Positions 1 through 5,741 of a DNA stretch of 7,646 nucleotides are shown here, piece after piece (position 1 is the first letter of the stretch; each line of letters starts with the position of its first letter). Under the pieces are notes generated by a model that did not search any database, was not told the DNA's origin, and was given only the letters and a program-made list of their open reading frames with translations. Made by a program: the position numbers and the translations under genes. Source of the stretch: Streptomyces sp. NRRL F-6131 (lineage in GTDB: Bacteria > Actinomycetota > Actinomycetes > Streptomycetales > Streptomycetaceae); the NCBI GenBank assembly GCA_000719695.1, contig JOHN01000122.1, positions 1-7,646 on the forward strand. The letters are read 5' to 3'.

Positions 1-37
1 CCTGTCTCGTGGGCTCGGAGATGTGTATAAGAGACAG
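1..37 (+). other. Illumina Nextera adapter left in the assembly
   Basis: Bases 4-37 match the 34-base Nextera Read 2 transposase adapter from end to end. This includes the 19-base Tn5 mosaic end AGATGTGTATAAGAGACAG at 19-37. This is library-preparation sequence, not genome. The first three bases (CCT) would then be the end of the i7 index; CCT fits the N703 index oligo as I recall it, but three bases prove little. Real genomic sequence starts at base 38, so any reading frame that begins inside 1-37 is an artefact. Confidence 0.97.
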
Positions 38-39
38 CA

Positions 40-837
40 CCCACCCCGCCCCGCCGCCGTTCCCCCGGTGAACTCGCCGCCCTCGCCGAGCGCATCACCG
101 GCCTGTACCGGCACGCCTCCCCCACCGAGGCCGCCGACATCCTGGGCCAGGCCGCCGAGCACCTCACCCCCGAGGACACCGCCCGGCTGGCCGCCCGGCT
201 GGCCCGCCGCGGGCCGACCGGCGCTTCCCTCCACCTCGCCCGCAGCGCCGTCCACGGCAGCCCCCGACACGCCGCCGCCACCCTCGCCGAACTGCGCCAG
301 GCCGGCCTGGCCGAGGAGGCCGGGGACCTCTTCCACGCCCTGCGCTCCTGCCCCGCCGCCGACCTGCCGGCCCTGTTGGACGGACTGGAACGGGCCGGGC
401 AGCACGCCGACGGCGCCACCCTGCTGTGGGAGTGGGGTTCCGCCCCGACCACCGAGCTGGCCGCCCTCGCCACCGCCCTCCACCTGGCGGACCGCGCCGA
501 CGACGCCCGGACCCTGCTGCGCCAGGCCGCCGGCCGGCCCACGGCCGACCTCACCGCCCTCGCCACCGCGCTGGCCCCGCCGCTGCCCGGTCTGCTGCTG
601 GGCGAGCTGGCGGTGCTCCGCCCACCGACCGAACTGGTCCGGCTGGCAGGCGCGCTGGCCGGCCGGCCGGATCTCTACGACGCGCTGCTGGCACCGCTGC
701 TGGCGGACGCGGGGCACCACCGCACCACGCTCGCCGCCCTCCGCACGGCCGGACTGCCCACCTCCCCGGCCGCTCGCCCGCGCTCCCGCTGGGGCCGCCG
801 CCAGCAGACCCCGCCGCCGCCCCGGTCCGGCGAGTAG
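40..837 (+). CDS. Helical-repeat protein of unknown function, C-terminal fragment
   Basis: This is an open frame of 265 codons ending at TAG 835-837. The start lies off the contig, because base 38 joins directly to adapter. I chose this frame because almost every third position is G or C and the product is amphipathic, whereas the overlapping frames give Pro/Arg-rich shadow proteins. The product is rich in Ala and Leu and built from degenerate helical units of about 30-35 residues. The units follow a pattern like 'ELAALATALHLADRADDARTLL' minus its last residues: two short helices with an Ala-Gly or Ala-Asp turn, ending in Arg-Pro or Thr. This resembles TPR/PPR-like solenoids, which usually bind proteins or RNA. 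The end is a basic, proline-rich tail. I recall similar repeat proteins of unknown function in Streptomyces but cannot name a family. It converges on glyS. No catalytic motif or membrane segment is visible. Confidence 0.72.
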   Translation, partial: PTPPRRRSPGELAALAERITGLYRHASPTEAADILGQAAEHLTPEDTARLAARLARRGPTGASLHLARSAVHGSPRHAAATLAELRQAGLAEEAGDLFHALRSCPAADLPALLDGLERAGQHADGATLLWEWGSAPTTELAALATALHLADRADDARTLLRQAAGRPTADLTALATALAPPLPGLLLGELAVLRPPTELVRLAGALAGRPDLYDALLAPLLADAGHHRTTLAALRTAGLPTSPAARPRSRWGRRQQTPPPPRSGE

Positions 838-901
838 CCCGGGAACGGCGGGTGGCCCGGGAACGGCGGCCCGGGAACGGCGGGTGGCCCGGGAACGGCA
901 C
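821..901. repeat. 32-bp tandem duplication with 12-bp core units
   Basis: The core CCCGGGAACGGC occurs four times, at 838-849, 856-867, 870-881 and 888-899. Bases 838-867 are identical to 870-899, so the basic event is a 32-bp tandem duplication (838-869 and 870-901) of a block that itself holds two cores separated by GGGTGG. A decayed fifth copy, CCCGGTCCGGCGAGTAG, at 821-837 contains the stop codon of the upstream gene. The array therefore appears to have grown from the end of the coding sequence into the intergenic space. Each core contains the palindrome CCCGGG. Function is unknown; replication slippage is the simplest origin. Confidence 0.85.
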
Positions 902-944
902 GAGCCCCCGCCCGCCCCGGACGAACCGGGGTGAACGGGGGCTC
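902..944. terminator. Bidirectional hairpin terminator between convergent genes
   Basis: GAGCCCCCG (902-910) pairs with CGGGGGCTC (936-944). Inside, CCCCGG (915-920) pairs with CCGGGG (926-931) around the loop ACGAA, with a small internal loop between the two stems. It lies 65 bases after the stop of the left-hand gene and 38 bases beyond the stop of glyS on the other strand, so it can serve both converging transcripts. There is no U tract, as is usual for actinobacterial terminators. Confidence 0.7.
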
Positions 945-957
945 CGCACACAGGACC

Positions 958-976
958 GCGGGCCTCGGCGGCCCGC
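958..976 (-). terminator. GC-only hairpin just after glyS
   Basis: GCGGGCC (958-964) and GGCCCGC (970-976) form a 7-bp all-G/C stem with a 5-base loop, six bases beyond the glyS stop codon in its direction of transcription. It probably acts with the larger hairpin at 902-944 to end or stabilise the glyS transcript. Short GC stems occur by chance in such GC-rich DNA, so confidence is moderate. Confidence 0.5.
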
Positions 977-981
977 AGGCG

Positions 982-2364
982 TCAGCAGCCGATGAGCCGC
1001 GCCGCCAGGTAGGACTTCACCTGGTCGAGCGAGACGCGCTCCTGCGCCATGGTGTCGCGCTCGCGCACGGTCACCGCGTTGTCCTCGAGGGTGTCGAAGT
1101 CGACCGTCACGCAGAACGGCGTGCCGATCTCGTCCTGACGGCGGTAGCGCTTGCCGATGGCGCCGGCGTCGTCGAACTCGACGTTCCACGCGGTGCGCAG
1201 GTCGGCGGCCAGGCCGCGGGCCTTCGGCGACAGGTCGGCGTTGCGCGACAGCGGCAGCACCGCGACCTTGACCGGGGCCAGGCGCGGGTCCAGGCGCATG
1301 CCGACGCGCTTCTCCATGACGCCCTTGGCGTTCGGCGCCTCGTCCTCGAAGTAGGCGTCGAGCAGGAAGGCCAGCAGGGCGCGGTTGAGGCCGGCCGCCG
1401 GCTCGATGACGTACGGGAAGTACCGCTCGCCGGACTCCTGGTCGAAGTACTTGAGGTCCTGGCCGGAGGCCTCGCTGTGCACCGTCAGGTCGTAGTCGGT
1501 GCGGTTGGCGATGCCCTCCAGCTCCGAGAACTCGCTGCCACCGAAGTTGAAGCGGTACTCGATGTCCACCGTGCGCTTGGCGTAGTGGGAGAGCTTCTCC
1601 TTCGGGTGCTCGAACAGGCGCATGTTCTCGGTGCGCAGGCCGAGGCCGACGTACCAGTCCCAGCGCTGCTGGAGCCAGTACTCGTGCCACTGCTCGTCGT
1701 CGCCCGGCTTGACGAAGAACTCCATCTCCATCTGCTCGAACTCGCGGGTCCGGAAGATGAAGTTGCCGGGGGTGATCTCGTTGCGGAAGCTCTTGCCGAC
1801 CTGGGCGATGCCGAACGGCGGCTTCTTGCGCGAGGTGGTCTGGACGGCCTTGAAGTTGGTGAAGATGCCCTGGGCGGTCTCCGGGCGCAGGTAGGCCAGG
1901 CCGCTCGCCTCCTCGGTGACGCCGAGGTGGGTCTTCAGCATGCCCGAGAAGTCCTTGGGCTCGGTGAACTGGCCCTTGGTGCCGCAGTCGGGACAGTTGA
2001 TGTCCTGGAGGCCGTTCGGCGGCGGGAAGCCGTGCTTGGCCTCGTACCGCTCCTCCAGGTGGTCGGCCCGGTGACGCTTGTGGCAGGAGAGGCACTCGGT
2101 CAGCGGGTCGTTGAAGGTCTTGACGTGGCCGGAGGCCTCCCAGACCTCACGGGCCAGGATCACCGACGAGTCGAGTCCGACGACGTCCTCGCGGGCCTGG
2201 ACCATCGCACGCCACCACTGGCGCTTGATGTTCTCCTTGAGTTCGACGCCCAGCGGACCGTAGTCCCAGGCGGCACGCGTGCCGCCGTAGATCTCGCTGC
2301 AGGGGTAGACGAAGCCACGGCGCTTGCTCAGGCTGACGATCGTCTCGATCTTGTCGGCTGCCAC
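982..2364 (-). CDS. glyS: Glycine--tRNA ligase (homodimeric, eukaryotic-like type)
   Basis: GlyS charges tRNA-Gly with glycine using ATP, in the cytoplasm. The frame gives 460 residues, the usual streptomycete length. I start at GTG 2364 (product [20 protein letters not shown]), preceded by a purine-rich GAAGAGAG; the open frame runs 40 codons further upstream but that stretch is not GlyS-like. Class II features are clear: motif 2 around FRNEITP (residues 193-199), followed by the [13 protein letters not shown] stretch (205-217), and motif 3 around [11 protein letters not shown] (325-335). RPETAQGIF (160-168) belongs to the active site. The anticodon-binding domain covers about 362 to the end. 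Two Cys pairs, C91/C94 and C124/C127, form a probable zinc site in the insertion before the active site. It is transcribed divergently from znuA and converges on the left-hand gene. It is intact, with no frameshift. Confidence 0.97.
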   Translation of the reverse strand: MAADKIETIVSLSKRRGFVYPCSEIYGGTRAAWDYGPLGVELKENIKRQWWRAMVQAREDVVGLDSSVILAREVWEASGHVKTFNDPLTECLSCHKRHRADHLEERYEAKHGFPPPNGLQDINCPDCGTKGQFTEPKDFSGMLKTHLGVTEEASGLAYLRPETAQGIFTNFKAVQTTSRKKPPFGIAQVGKSFRNEITPGNFIFRTREFEQMEMEFFVKPGDDEQWHEYWLQQRWDWYVGLGLRTENMRLFEHPKEKLSHYAKRTVDIEYRFNFGGSEFSELEGIANRTDYDLTVHSEASGQDLKYFDQESGERYFPYVIEPAAGLNRALLAFLLDAYFEDEAPNAKGVMEKRVGMRLDPRLAPVKVAVLPLSRNADLSPKARGLAADLRTAWNVEFDDAGAIGKRYRRQDEIGTPFCVTVDFDTLEDNAVTVRERDTMAQERVSLDQVKSYLAARLIGC

Positions 2365-2428
2365 AGTGCTCTCTTCAGTACGGACGGCACGGTCAGGGCA
2401 CGGCTGGTTGCGCGTACCCGAATACCTC

Positions 2429-2459
2429 AGGTTACCGGCCATATGGGTACGGGGTTCAA
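2429..2459 (-). promoter_or_regulatory. Putative glyS promoter
   Basis: Read on the - strand, TTGAAC (2459-2454) and TAACCT (2434-2429) resemble the -35 and -10 boxes of a main-sigma-factor promoter, with a 19-base spacer that is one base longer than ideal. Transcription would start near 2422, giving a leader of about 58 bases before GTG 2364. I see no T-box-like structure in that short leader. This is inferred from similarity to consensus only. Confidence 0.4.
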
Positions 2460-2518
2460 ATCGGTATCGCCGGTACCGGCCCACTCACCGTCATCGCCCG
2501 TTCACCCGTCCGAGTGAT

Positions 2519-2548
2519 TTGACAATCATTTCCATCTAATCTGAGAAT
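2519..2548 (+). promoter_or_regulatory. Putative zinc-controlled znuA promoter
   Basis: TTGACA at 2519-2524 is a perfect -35 box. The best-spaced -10 candidate is GAGAAT at 2543-2548, 18 bases downstream, which keeps the key A at position 2 and T at position 6 of TATAAT. Transcription would then start around 2555, at or next to the ATG codons at 2556 and 2559, giving a leaderless mRNA of the kind common in Streptomyces. TAATCT at 2537-2542 looks more like a -10 box but is only 12 bases from the -35. Both boxes lie inside Zur operators. Confidence 0.5.
2520..2534 (+). promoter_or_regulatory. Zur box 1 (operator)
   Basis: TGACAATCATTTCCA matches the 7-1-7 actinobacterial Zur operator (TGAAAATCATTTTCA as I know it) at 13 of 15 positions. 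It overlaps the -35 box of the znuA promoter. Zinc-loaded Zur bound here would block RNA polymerase. The regulator gene itself lies at the end of the same operon. Confidence 0.85.
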
Positions 2549-2556
2549 GGTTGTCA
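2542..2556 (+). promoter_or_regulatory. Zur box 2 (operator), overlapping the znuA start
   Basis: TGAGAATGGTTGTCA matches the Zur consensus (TGAAAATGATTTTCA) at 12 of 15 positions and is itself an imperfect palindrome, with 5 of 7 arm positions symmetric. Its centre is 22 bp from the centre of box 1, about two helical turns, so two Zur dimers would sit on the same DNA face. It covers the likely -10 box and the first ATG of znuA. Confidence 0.75.
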
Positions 2557-3554
2557 TGATGATCCGACGACGTACTCGCGGCGCCATAGCCCTGACCGCC
2601 ACCGCCCTCACCGCCGGCCTCACCCTGACGGCCTGCGGCGGCAGCAGCAGCGCCCAGGGCACGGACGGCAAGCTGAACGTCGTCGCGTCCTTCTATCCGA
2701 TGGAGTTCCTCGCCACCCGGATCGGCGGCGAGCACGTGAAGGTCACCGACCTCACCGCCGCCGGCGTCGAGCCGCACGACCTCGAGCTCACCGCCAAGCA
2801 GGTCGGGGCGGTCAAGAAGGCCGACGCGATCGTCTACCTGAAGGGCCTGCAGCCGACCGTCGACAAGGCGGTCGCCGGCTCCGACGCCAAGCACAAGGTC
2901 GACGCCACCGCGGCCAGCCCGCTGGAGGACCACCACCTCGCGGAGGGCCACTCCGAGGGCGACGGCCACGACCACGGCGACGAGGGCCACGGCGGCGACG
3001 GCCACCAGCACGACGAGGCCGCCGGCGACCCGCACATCTGGCTCGACCCGACCCGCTACGCGGCGGTCGCCAAGAGCGTCGGCGCCGAACTGGCCAAGGC
3101 CGACCCGGCGCACGCCGCCGACTACCAGAAGAACACCGACGAGCTGGTCGGCGAGCTCACCGCCCTGGACCAGGAGTTCCAGGACGGCCTGAAGGACGCC
3201 AGGACCCGCACCTTCGTCACCAGCCACGCCGCCTTCGGCTACCTCGCCGAGCACTACGGCCTCACCCAGGTCGCCATCAACGGCGTCGACCCCGAGTCCG
3301 AGCCCACCCCGGCCCGCCTCGCCGACGTCCAGAAGGCCGCCAAGGAGAACGGCGTCACCACGATCTTCTTCGAGACCCTGGTCAGCCCCAAGCTCGCCGA
3401 CACCGTCGCCAAGGACCTCGGTCTCAAGACCGCCGTCCTGGACCCGCTGGAGGGCGTCAAGGACCCGGCCAATGACAGCTACCTCACGGTCATGAAGCAG
3501 AACCTCACCAACCTCCGGGCCGCCCTCGGCGCGACCACCGGCACCACCGGCTGA
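2547..3554 (+). CDS. znuA: Zinc ABC transporter, substrate-binding lipoprotein
   Basis: ZnuA is the extracellular zinc receptor of the ZnuABC importer, anchored to the membrane by lipid. The longest frame gives 335 residues. Basic residues RRRTR (7-11), a hydrophobic stretch and the lipobox LTAC with Cys30 make a lipoprotein signal. The metal ligands of this cluster A-I/TroA family are visible: H77 in GVEPHDLE, H163 in DPHIWLDP, H227 in TSHAAFGYL and D299 in LDPLEG. The signature ESEPTP is at 250-255. Between the first two ligands lies a loop (127-157) with eight histidines plus acidic residues, typical of zinc-specific members. The start is uncertain: ATG 2547 lies inside Zur box 2 without a spaced ribosome site, and 2556 or 2559 fit the promoter better. 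The loss would be three or four residues. It leads the operon, 17 bases before znuC. Manganese is a less likely substrate, given the His loop and Zur. Confidence 0.95.
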   Translation: MVVMMIRRRTRGAIALTATALTAGLTLTACGGSSSAQGTDGKLNVVASFYPMEFLATRIGGEHVKVTDLTAAGVEPHDLELTAKQVGAVKKADAIVYLKGLQPTVDKAVAGSDAKHKVDATAASPLEDHHLAEGHSEGDGHDHGDEGHGGDGHQHDEAAGDPHIWLDPTRYAAVAKSVGAELAKADPAHAADYQKNTDELVGELTALDQEFQDGLKDARTRTFVTSHAAFGYLAEHYGLTQVAINGVDPESEPTPARLADVQKAAKENGVTTIFFETLVSPKLADTVAKDLGLKTAVLDPLEGVKDPANDSYLTVMKQNLTNLRAALGATTGTTG

Positions 3555-3571
3555 CGGGACGACACCACGCC

Positions 3572-4351
3572 ATGACCTCCCCGACACCCCCGGCCGTCCG
3601 CCTGCACGACGCCGTCGCCTCGCGCGGCGGCCGGCCGGTGCTGCGCGGCGTCGACCTCACCGTCCGCCCCGGCGAAGTGGTCGCCCTGCTCGGCGCCAAC
3701 GGCTCCGGCAAGTCCACCACCGTCAAGGCCGTCACCGGGGCCGTCCCGCTGGAGCGCGGCACCCTGGAGCTGTTCGGCACCCCGCTCGCCCGGTTCCGCG
3801 CCTGGCACCGGATCGGCTACGTGCCGCAGCGCACCACCGCCGCCTCCGGCGTCCCCGCCACCGTCCGGGAGGTCGTCTCCACCGGCCGGCTGCCGCTGCA
3901 CCGGCTGCTGCCGTTCCGCCGCGCCGACCGCGCCGCCGTGGACCGCGCGCTGGCCGCCGTCGGGATGCTCGACCGGGCCCGCGACGGGGTCGCCGACCTC
4001 TCCGGCGGCCAGCAGCAGCGGGTGCTGATCGCCCGCGCCCTGGCCGGCACCCCCGACCTGCTGATCATGGACGAGCCGATGGCCGGGGTGGACGCCGCCA
4101 GCCAGCAGGTGCTCGCCGACACCCTGCGCGCCGAGGTCGGGCGCGGCGCCGCCGTCCTGCTCGTGCTGCACGAACTCGGACCGCTGGAACCGCTGATCGA
4201 CCGCGCCGTGGTGCTCCGCGACGGCTGCGTCGCGCACGACGGCCCGCCCGTCCCCAACACCGGTCTGCACGCCCTGCCGGGCCACGACCACGTCCACCCG
4301 CACGCCGACCACGGCCACGACCACGACCGATCCCGGGGACTGCTGTCATGA
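3572..4351 (+). CDS. znuC: Zinc ABC transporter, ATP-binding protein
   Basis: ZnuC is the cytoplasmic ATPase that drives zinc import through ZnuB. All ABC motifs are present in 259 residues: Walker A GANGSGKS (41-48), the Q-loop with Q86 in YVPQR, signature LSGGQQQR (143-150), Walker B LLIMDEP with catalytic E168, D-loop AGVD (171-174) and the switch histidine H200. The C-terminal tail carries seven histidines in fourteen residues (H238, 240, 242, 244, 247, 249, 251) in alternating His/Asp runs. This extra cytosolic metal-binding patch is not needed for ATPase function. The start at ATG 3572 is 17 bases after the znuA stop, with only a weak purine run (GGGA, 3556-3559) upstream. Its stop overlaps the znuB start as ATGA, which suggests translational coupling. 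Confidence 0.95.
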   Translation: MTSPTPPAVRLHDAVASRGGRPVLRGVDLTVRPGEVVALLGANGSGKSTTVKAVTGAVPLERGTLELFGTPLARFRAWHRIGYVPQRTTAASGVPATVREVVSTGRLPLHRLLPFRRADRAAVDRALAAVGMLDRARDGVADLSGGQQQRVLIARALAGTPDLLIMDEPMAGVDAASQQVLADTLRAEVGRGAAVLLVLHELGPLEPLIDRAVVLRDGCVAHDGPPVPNTGLHALPGHDHVHPHADHGHDHDRSRGLLS

Positions 4352-5268
4352 CCGAGATGCTCAGCTACGACTTCATGCAGCGGGCGCTGATCGCCGCCGT
4401 CCTGGTGGGCGTCACCGCCCCCGCCGTCGGCATCTACCTGGTGCAGCGGCGCCAGGCGCTGATGGGCGACGGCATGGGCCACGTCGCGATGACCGGCGTC
4501 GGCCTCGGCTTCATCTTCCAGACCAGCCCGGTCTGGATGGCCGTGCTGGTCTGCGTGCTCGGCGCCCTCACCATGGAGCTGGTCCGCGCGCGCGGCAACC
4601 AGCGCGGCGACATCGCCCTCGCGATGCTCTTCTACGGCGGCATGGCCTGCGGCAAGCTGCTGGTCTCCAAGTCCGCCCAGGCCGGTGCCGGTTCGCTGGA
4701 GAGCTACCTCTGGGGCTCCATCCTCACCGTCTCCCCCGCCGACCTGGCCACCATCGCCGCCCTCGGCGCCGTCGTCGTCGCCGTCACCCTGGGCCTGCGC
4801 CGCCAGCTCTTCGCGGTCTGCCAGGACGAGGACTTCGCCAAGGTCACCGGCATCCCGGTGCACCTGCTCAACCTGCTGCTCGCGGTGATGGCCGCGGTCA
4901 CCGTCACCGTCGCCATGCGGGTGGTCGGCCTGCTGCTGGTCAGCGCTCTGATGGTGGTTCCGGTCGCGGCCGCCCAGCAGCTCACCCGCTCCTTCGCCGC
5001 CACCCAGGCCGGCTCGATCGCGGTCGGCGTGTTCGTCGCCCTGGCCGGCGTCACCGGCTCCTACCAGCTGGACGTGCCGTCCGGCCCGGCCATCGTGCTG
5101 CTCGCCATCGCCGTGTTCGCGGTGTTCAGCGCGATCGCGGCACCGCTCGCCCGCCGCCGGCACCGCGACACCCACGAGGCCGGACCGCAGGTCTGCGACG
5201 TCCGGCTGCCCGGTCCGGAGCGGACCGACGCGACCACTCCGGCGCCCAGTGCGGGGCTGGCACAATGA
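4348..5268 (+). CDS. znuB: Zinc ABC transporter, membrane permease
   Basis: ZnuB is the membrane channel of the importer (ABC-3 family, normally a dimer). The 306 residues contain about eight or nine hydrophobic segments: roughly 12-32, 43-58, 62-79, 88-106, 131-150, 172-190, 191-210, 222-238 and 247-266. The cytoplasmic stretch DEDFAKVTGIP (160-170) is the expected ATPase-coupling region. MRVVGLLLVSALMVVP (190-205) is characteristic of the family, as is the GDGMGH segment (40-45), which replaces the GD-SH form common elsewhere. A hydrophilic tail of about 40 residues follows the last segment. The ATG sits in the ATGA overlap with znuC, with GGGGA (4335-4339) as a modest ribosome site. Its own stop overlaps an ATG in frame with zur. 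Confidence 0.94.
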   Translation: MTEMLSYDFMQRALIAAVLVGVTAPAVGIYLVQRRQALMGDGMGHVAMTGVGLGFIFQTSPVWMAVLVCVLGALTMELVRARGNQRGDIALAMLFYGGMACGKLLVSKSAQAGAGSLESYLWGSILTVSPADLATIAALGAVVVAVTLGLRRQLFAVCQDEDFAKVTGIPVHLLNLLLAVMAAVTVTVAMRVVGLLLVSALMVVPVAAAQQLTRSFAATQAGSIAVGVFVALAGVTGSYQLDVPSGPAIVLLAIAVFAVFSAIAAPLARRRHRDTHEAGPQVCDVRLPGPERTDATTPAPSAGLAQ

Positions 5269-5276
5269 GGTGCCAG
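5257..5276 (+). promoter_or_regulatory. Possible internal zur promoter and small inverted repeat
   Basis: The sequence TGGCACAAT at 5258-5266 reads as an extended -10 element (TG, one base, then CACAAT), placed over the znuB stop. A start near 5273 would give zur a leader of about 30 bases that includes its ribosome site. No good -35 box lies upstream. CTGGCA (5257-5262) and TGCCAG (5271-5276) form an inverted repeat around the same spot and could bind a regulator or fold. I infer that zur may be transcribed apart from znuACB. Confidence 0.35.
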
Positions 5277-5290
5277 ACGCCCACACCACC

Positions 5291-5296
5291 AGGAGG
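5291..5296 (+). promoter_or_regulatory. Strong ribosome binding site fixing the zur start
   Basis: AGGAGG lies seven bases before GTG 5304, the ideal spacing. It is the strongest Shine-Dalgarno sequence I noticed in the window. It decides in favour of GTG 5304 over the upstream in-frame ATG 5265, which overlaps the znuB stop. Confidence 0.9.
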
Positions 5297-5303
5297 ACCC
5301 ACG

Positions 5304-5714
5304 GTGACCACCGCAGGCCCGTCGCCGCGAGCCCGATCGACCCGGCAGCGCGCCGCCGTCTCGGCGGTCCTGGACGAGATCGAGGACTTCCGCAGTGCCC
5401 AGGAGCTCCACGACATGCTGAAGCACCGGGGGGACTCGGTCGGCCTGACCACCGTCTACCGGACGCTGCAGTCGCTCGCCGACGCCGGCGAGGTGGACGT
5501 CCTGCGCACCGCCGACGGCGAGGCCGTCTACCGCCGGTGCAGCAGCGGACACCACCACCACCTGGTCTGCCGCCAGTGCGGCGCCACCGTCGAGGTCGAG
5601 GGCCCGGCCGTCGAGCGCTGGGCCAACTCGGTCGCCGCCGAGCACGGGTTCAGCGACATCGCGCACACCCTGGAGATCTTCGGCACCTGCGCCGAGTGCG
5701 CCAGGAAGGCCTGA
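5304..5714 (+). CDS. zur: Zinc uptake regulator, Fur family
   Basis: Zur is a dimeric repressor that binds Zur boxes when loaded with zinc; the two boxes upstream of znuA are its obvious local targets. From GTG 5304 it has 136 residues, the normal length. The N-terminal winged helix contains TRQRAAV (13-19), the recognition region VGLTTVYRTLQSLADAGE (46-63) and YRRC (76-79). The C-terminal dimerisation domain has the structural zinc site C89/C92 (CRQC) and C129/C132 (CAEC). Sensing residues include C79, the H83-H86 run, E104 and H121, which line up with the regulatory sites described for Streptomyces coelicolor Zur after a one-residue shift. The TVYR and HHHHLVC pattern reads as Zur rather than Fur or PerR. 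It is the last gene of the operon, 35 bases after znuB, and is followed by a very strong terminator. It may also have its own promoter. Confidence 0.96.
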   Translation: MTTAGPSPRARSTRQRAAVSAVLDEIEDFRSAQELHDMLKHRGDSVGLTTVYRTLQSLADAGEVDVLRTADGEAVYRRCSSGHHHHLVCRQCGATVEVEGPAVERWANSVAAEHGFSDIAHTLEIFGTCAECARKA

Positions 5715-5741
5715 CCGCACCGGCGGGGCCGACCACCGGAC

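Noticed and set aside
19..37. A natural Tn5/IS50 transposon end
   Set aside because: The 19-base mosaic end is engineered and is joined to the rest of the Nextera adapter, so it is library sequence.
821..901. A CRISPR array in the repeated region
   Set aside because: The spacing is irregular (18 and 14 bases between core starts), there are no unique spacers of constant length, and no cas genes are present.
23..934. A 303-codon + strand frame starting with GTG inside the adapter
   Set aside because: Its first codons come from the transposase mosaic end, and the rest is an extremely Pro/Arg-rich shadow of the real frame ending at 837.
551..2095. A 514-codon - strand frame overlapping glyS and the left-hand gene
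   Set aside because: It is a shifted-frame shadow, rich in Pro, Arg and Gly, with no domain; it crosses the terminators and both real genes.
2365..2422. A T-box riboswitch controlling glyS
   Set aside because: The proposed leader is only about 58 bases and shows no T-box sequence or specifier stem.
2365..2484. A 40-codon N-terminal extension of glyS
   Set aside because: It covers the proposed glyS promoter and unrelated sequence. GlyS homology begins at VAADKIETI with a purine-rich stretch just upstream of GTG 2364.
931..2517. A 528-codon + strand frame lying opposite glyS
   Set aside because: It is antisense to a clearly real glyS. Long opposite-strand frames are expected in DNA with G/C at nearly every third position, and the product is low-complexity Val/Leu/Ala/Gly.
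2526..3587. A 353-codon - strand frame opposite znuA
   Set aside because: It is the antisense shadow of znuA, with Gly/Val-rich low-complexity product and no motif.
3479..5289. Long - strand frames opposite znuC and znuB
   Set aside because: The Gly/Asp/His-rich products mirror codon use of the real genes; the + strand frames carry full ABC transporter motifs.
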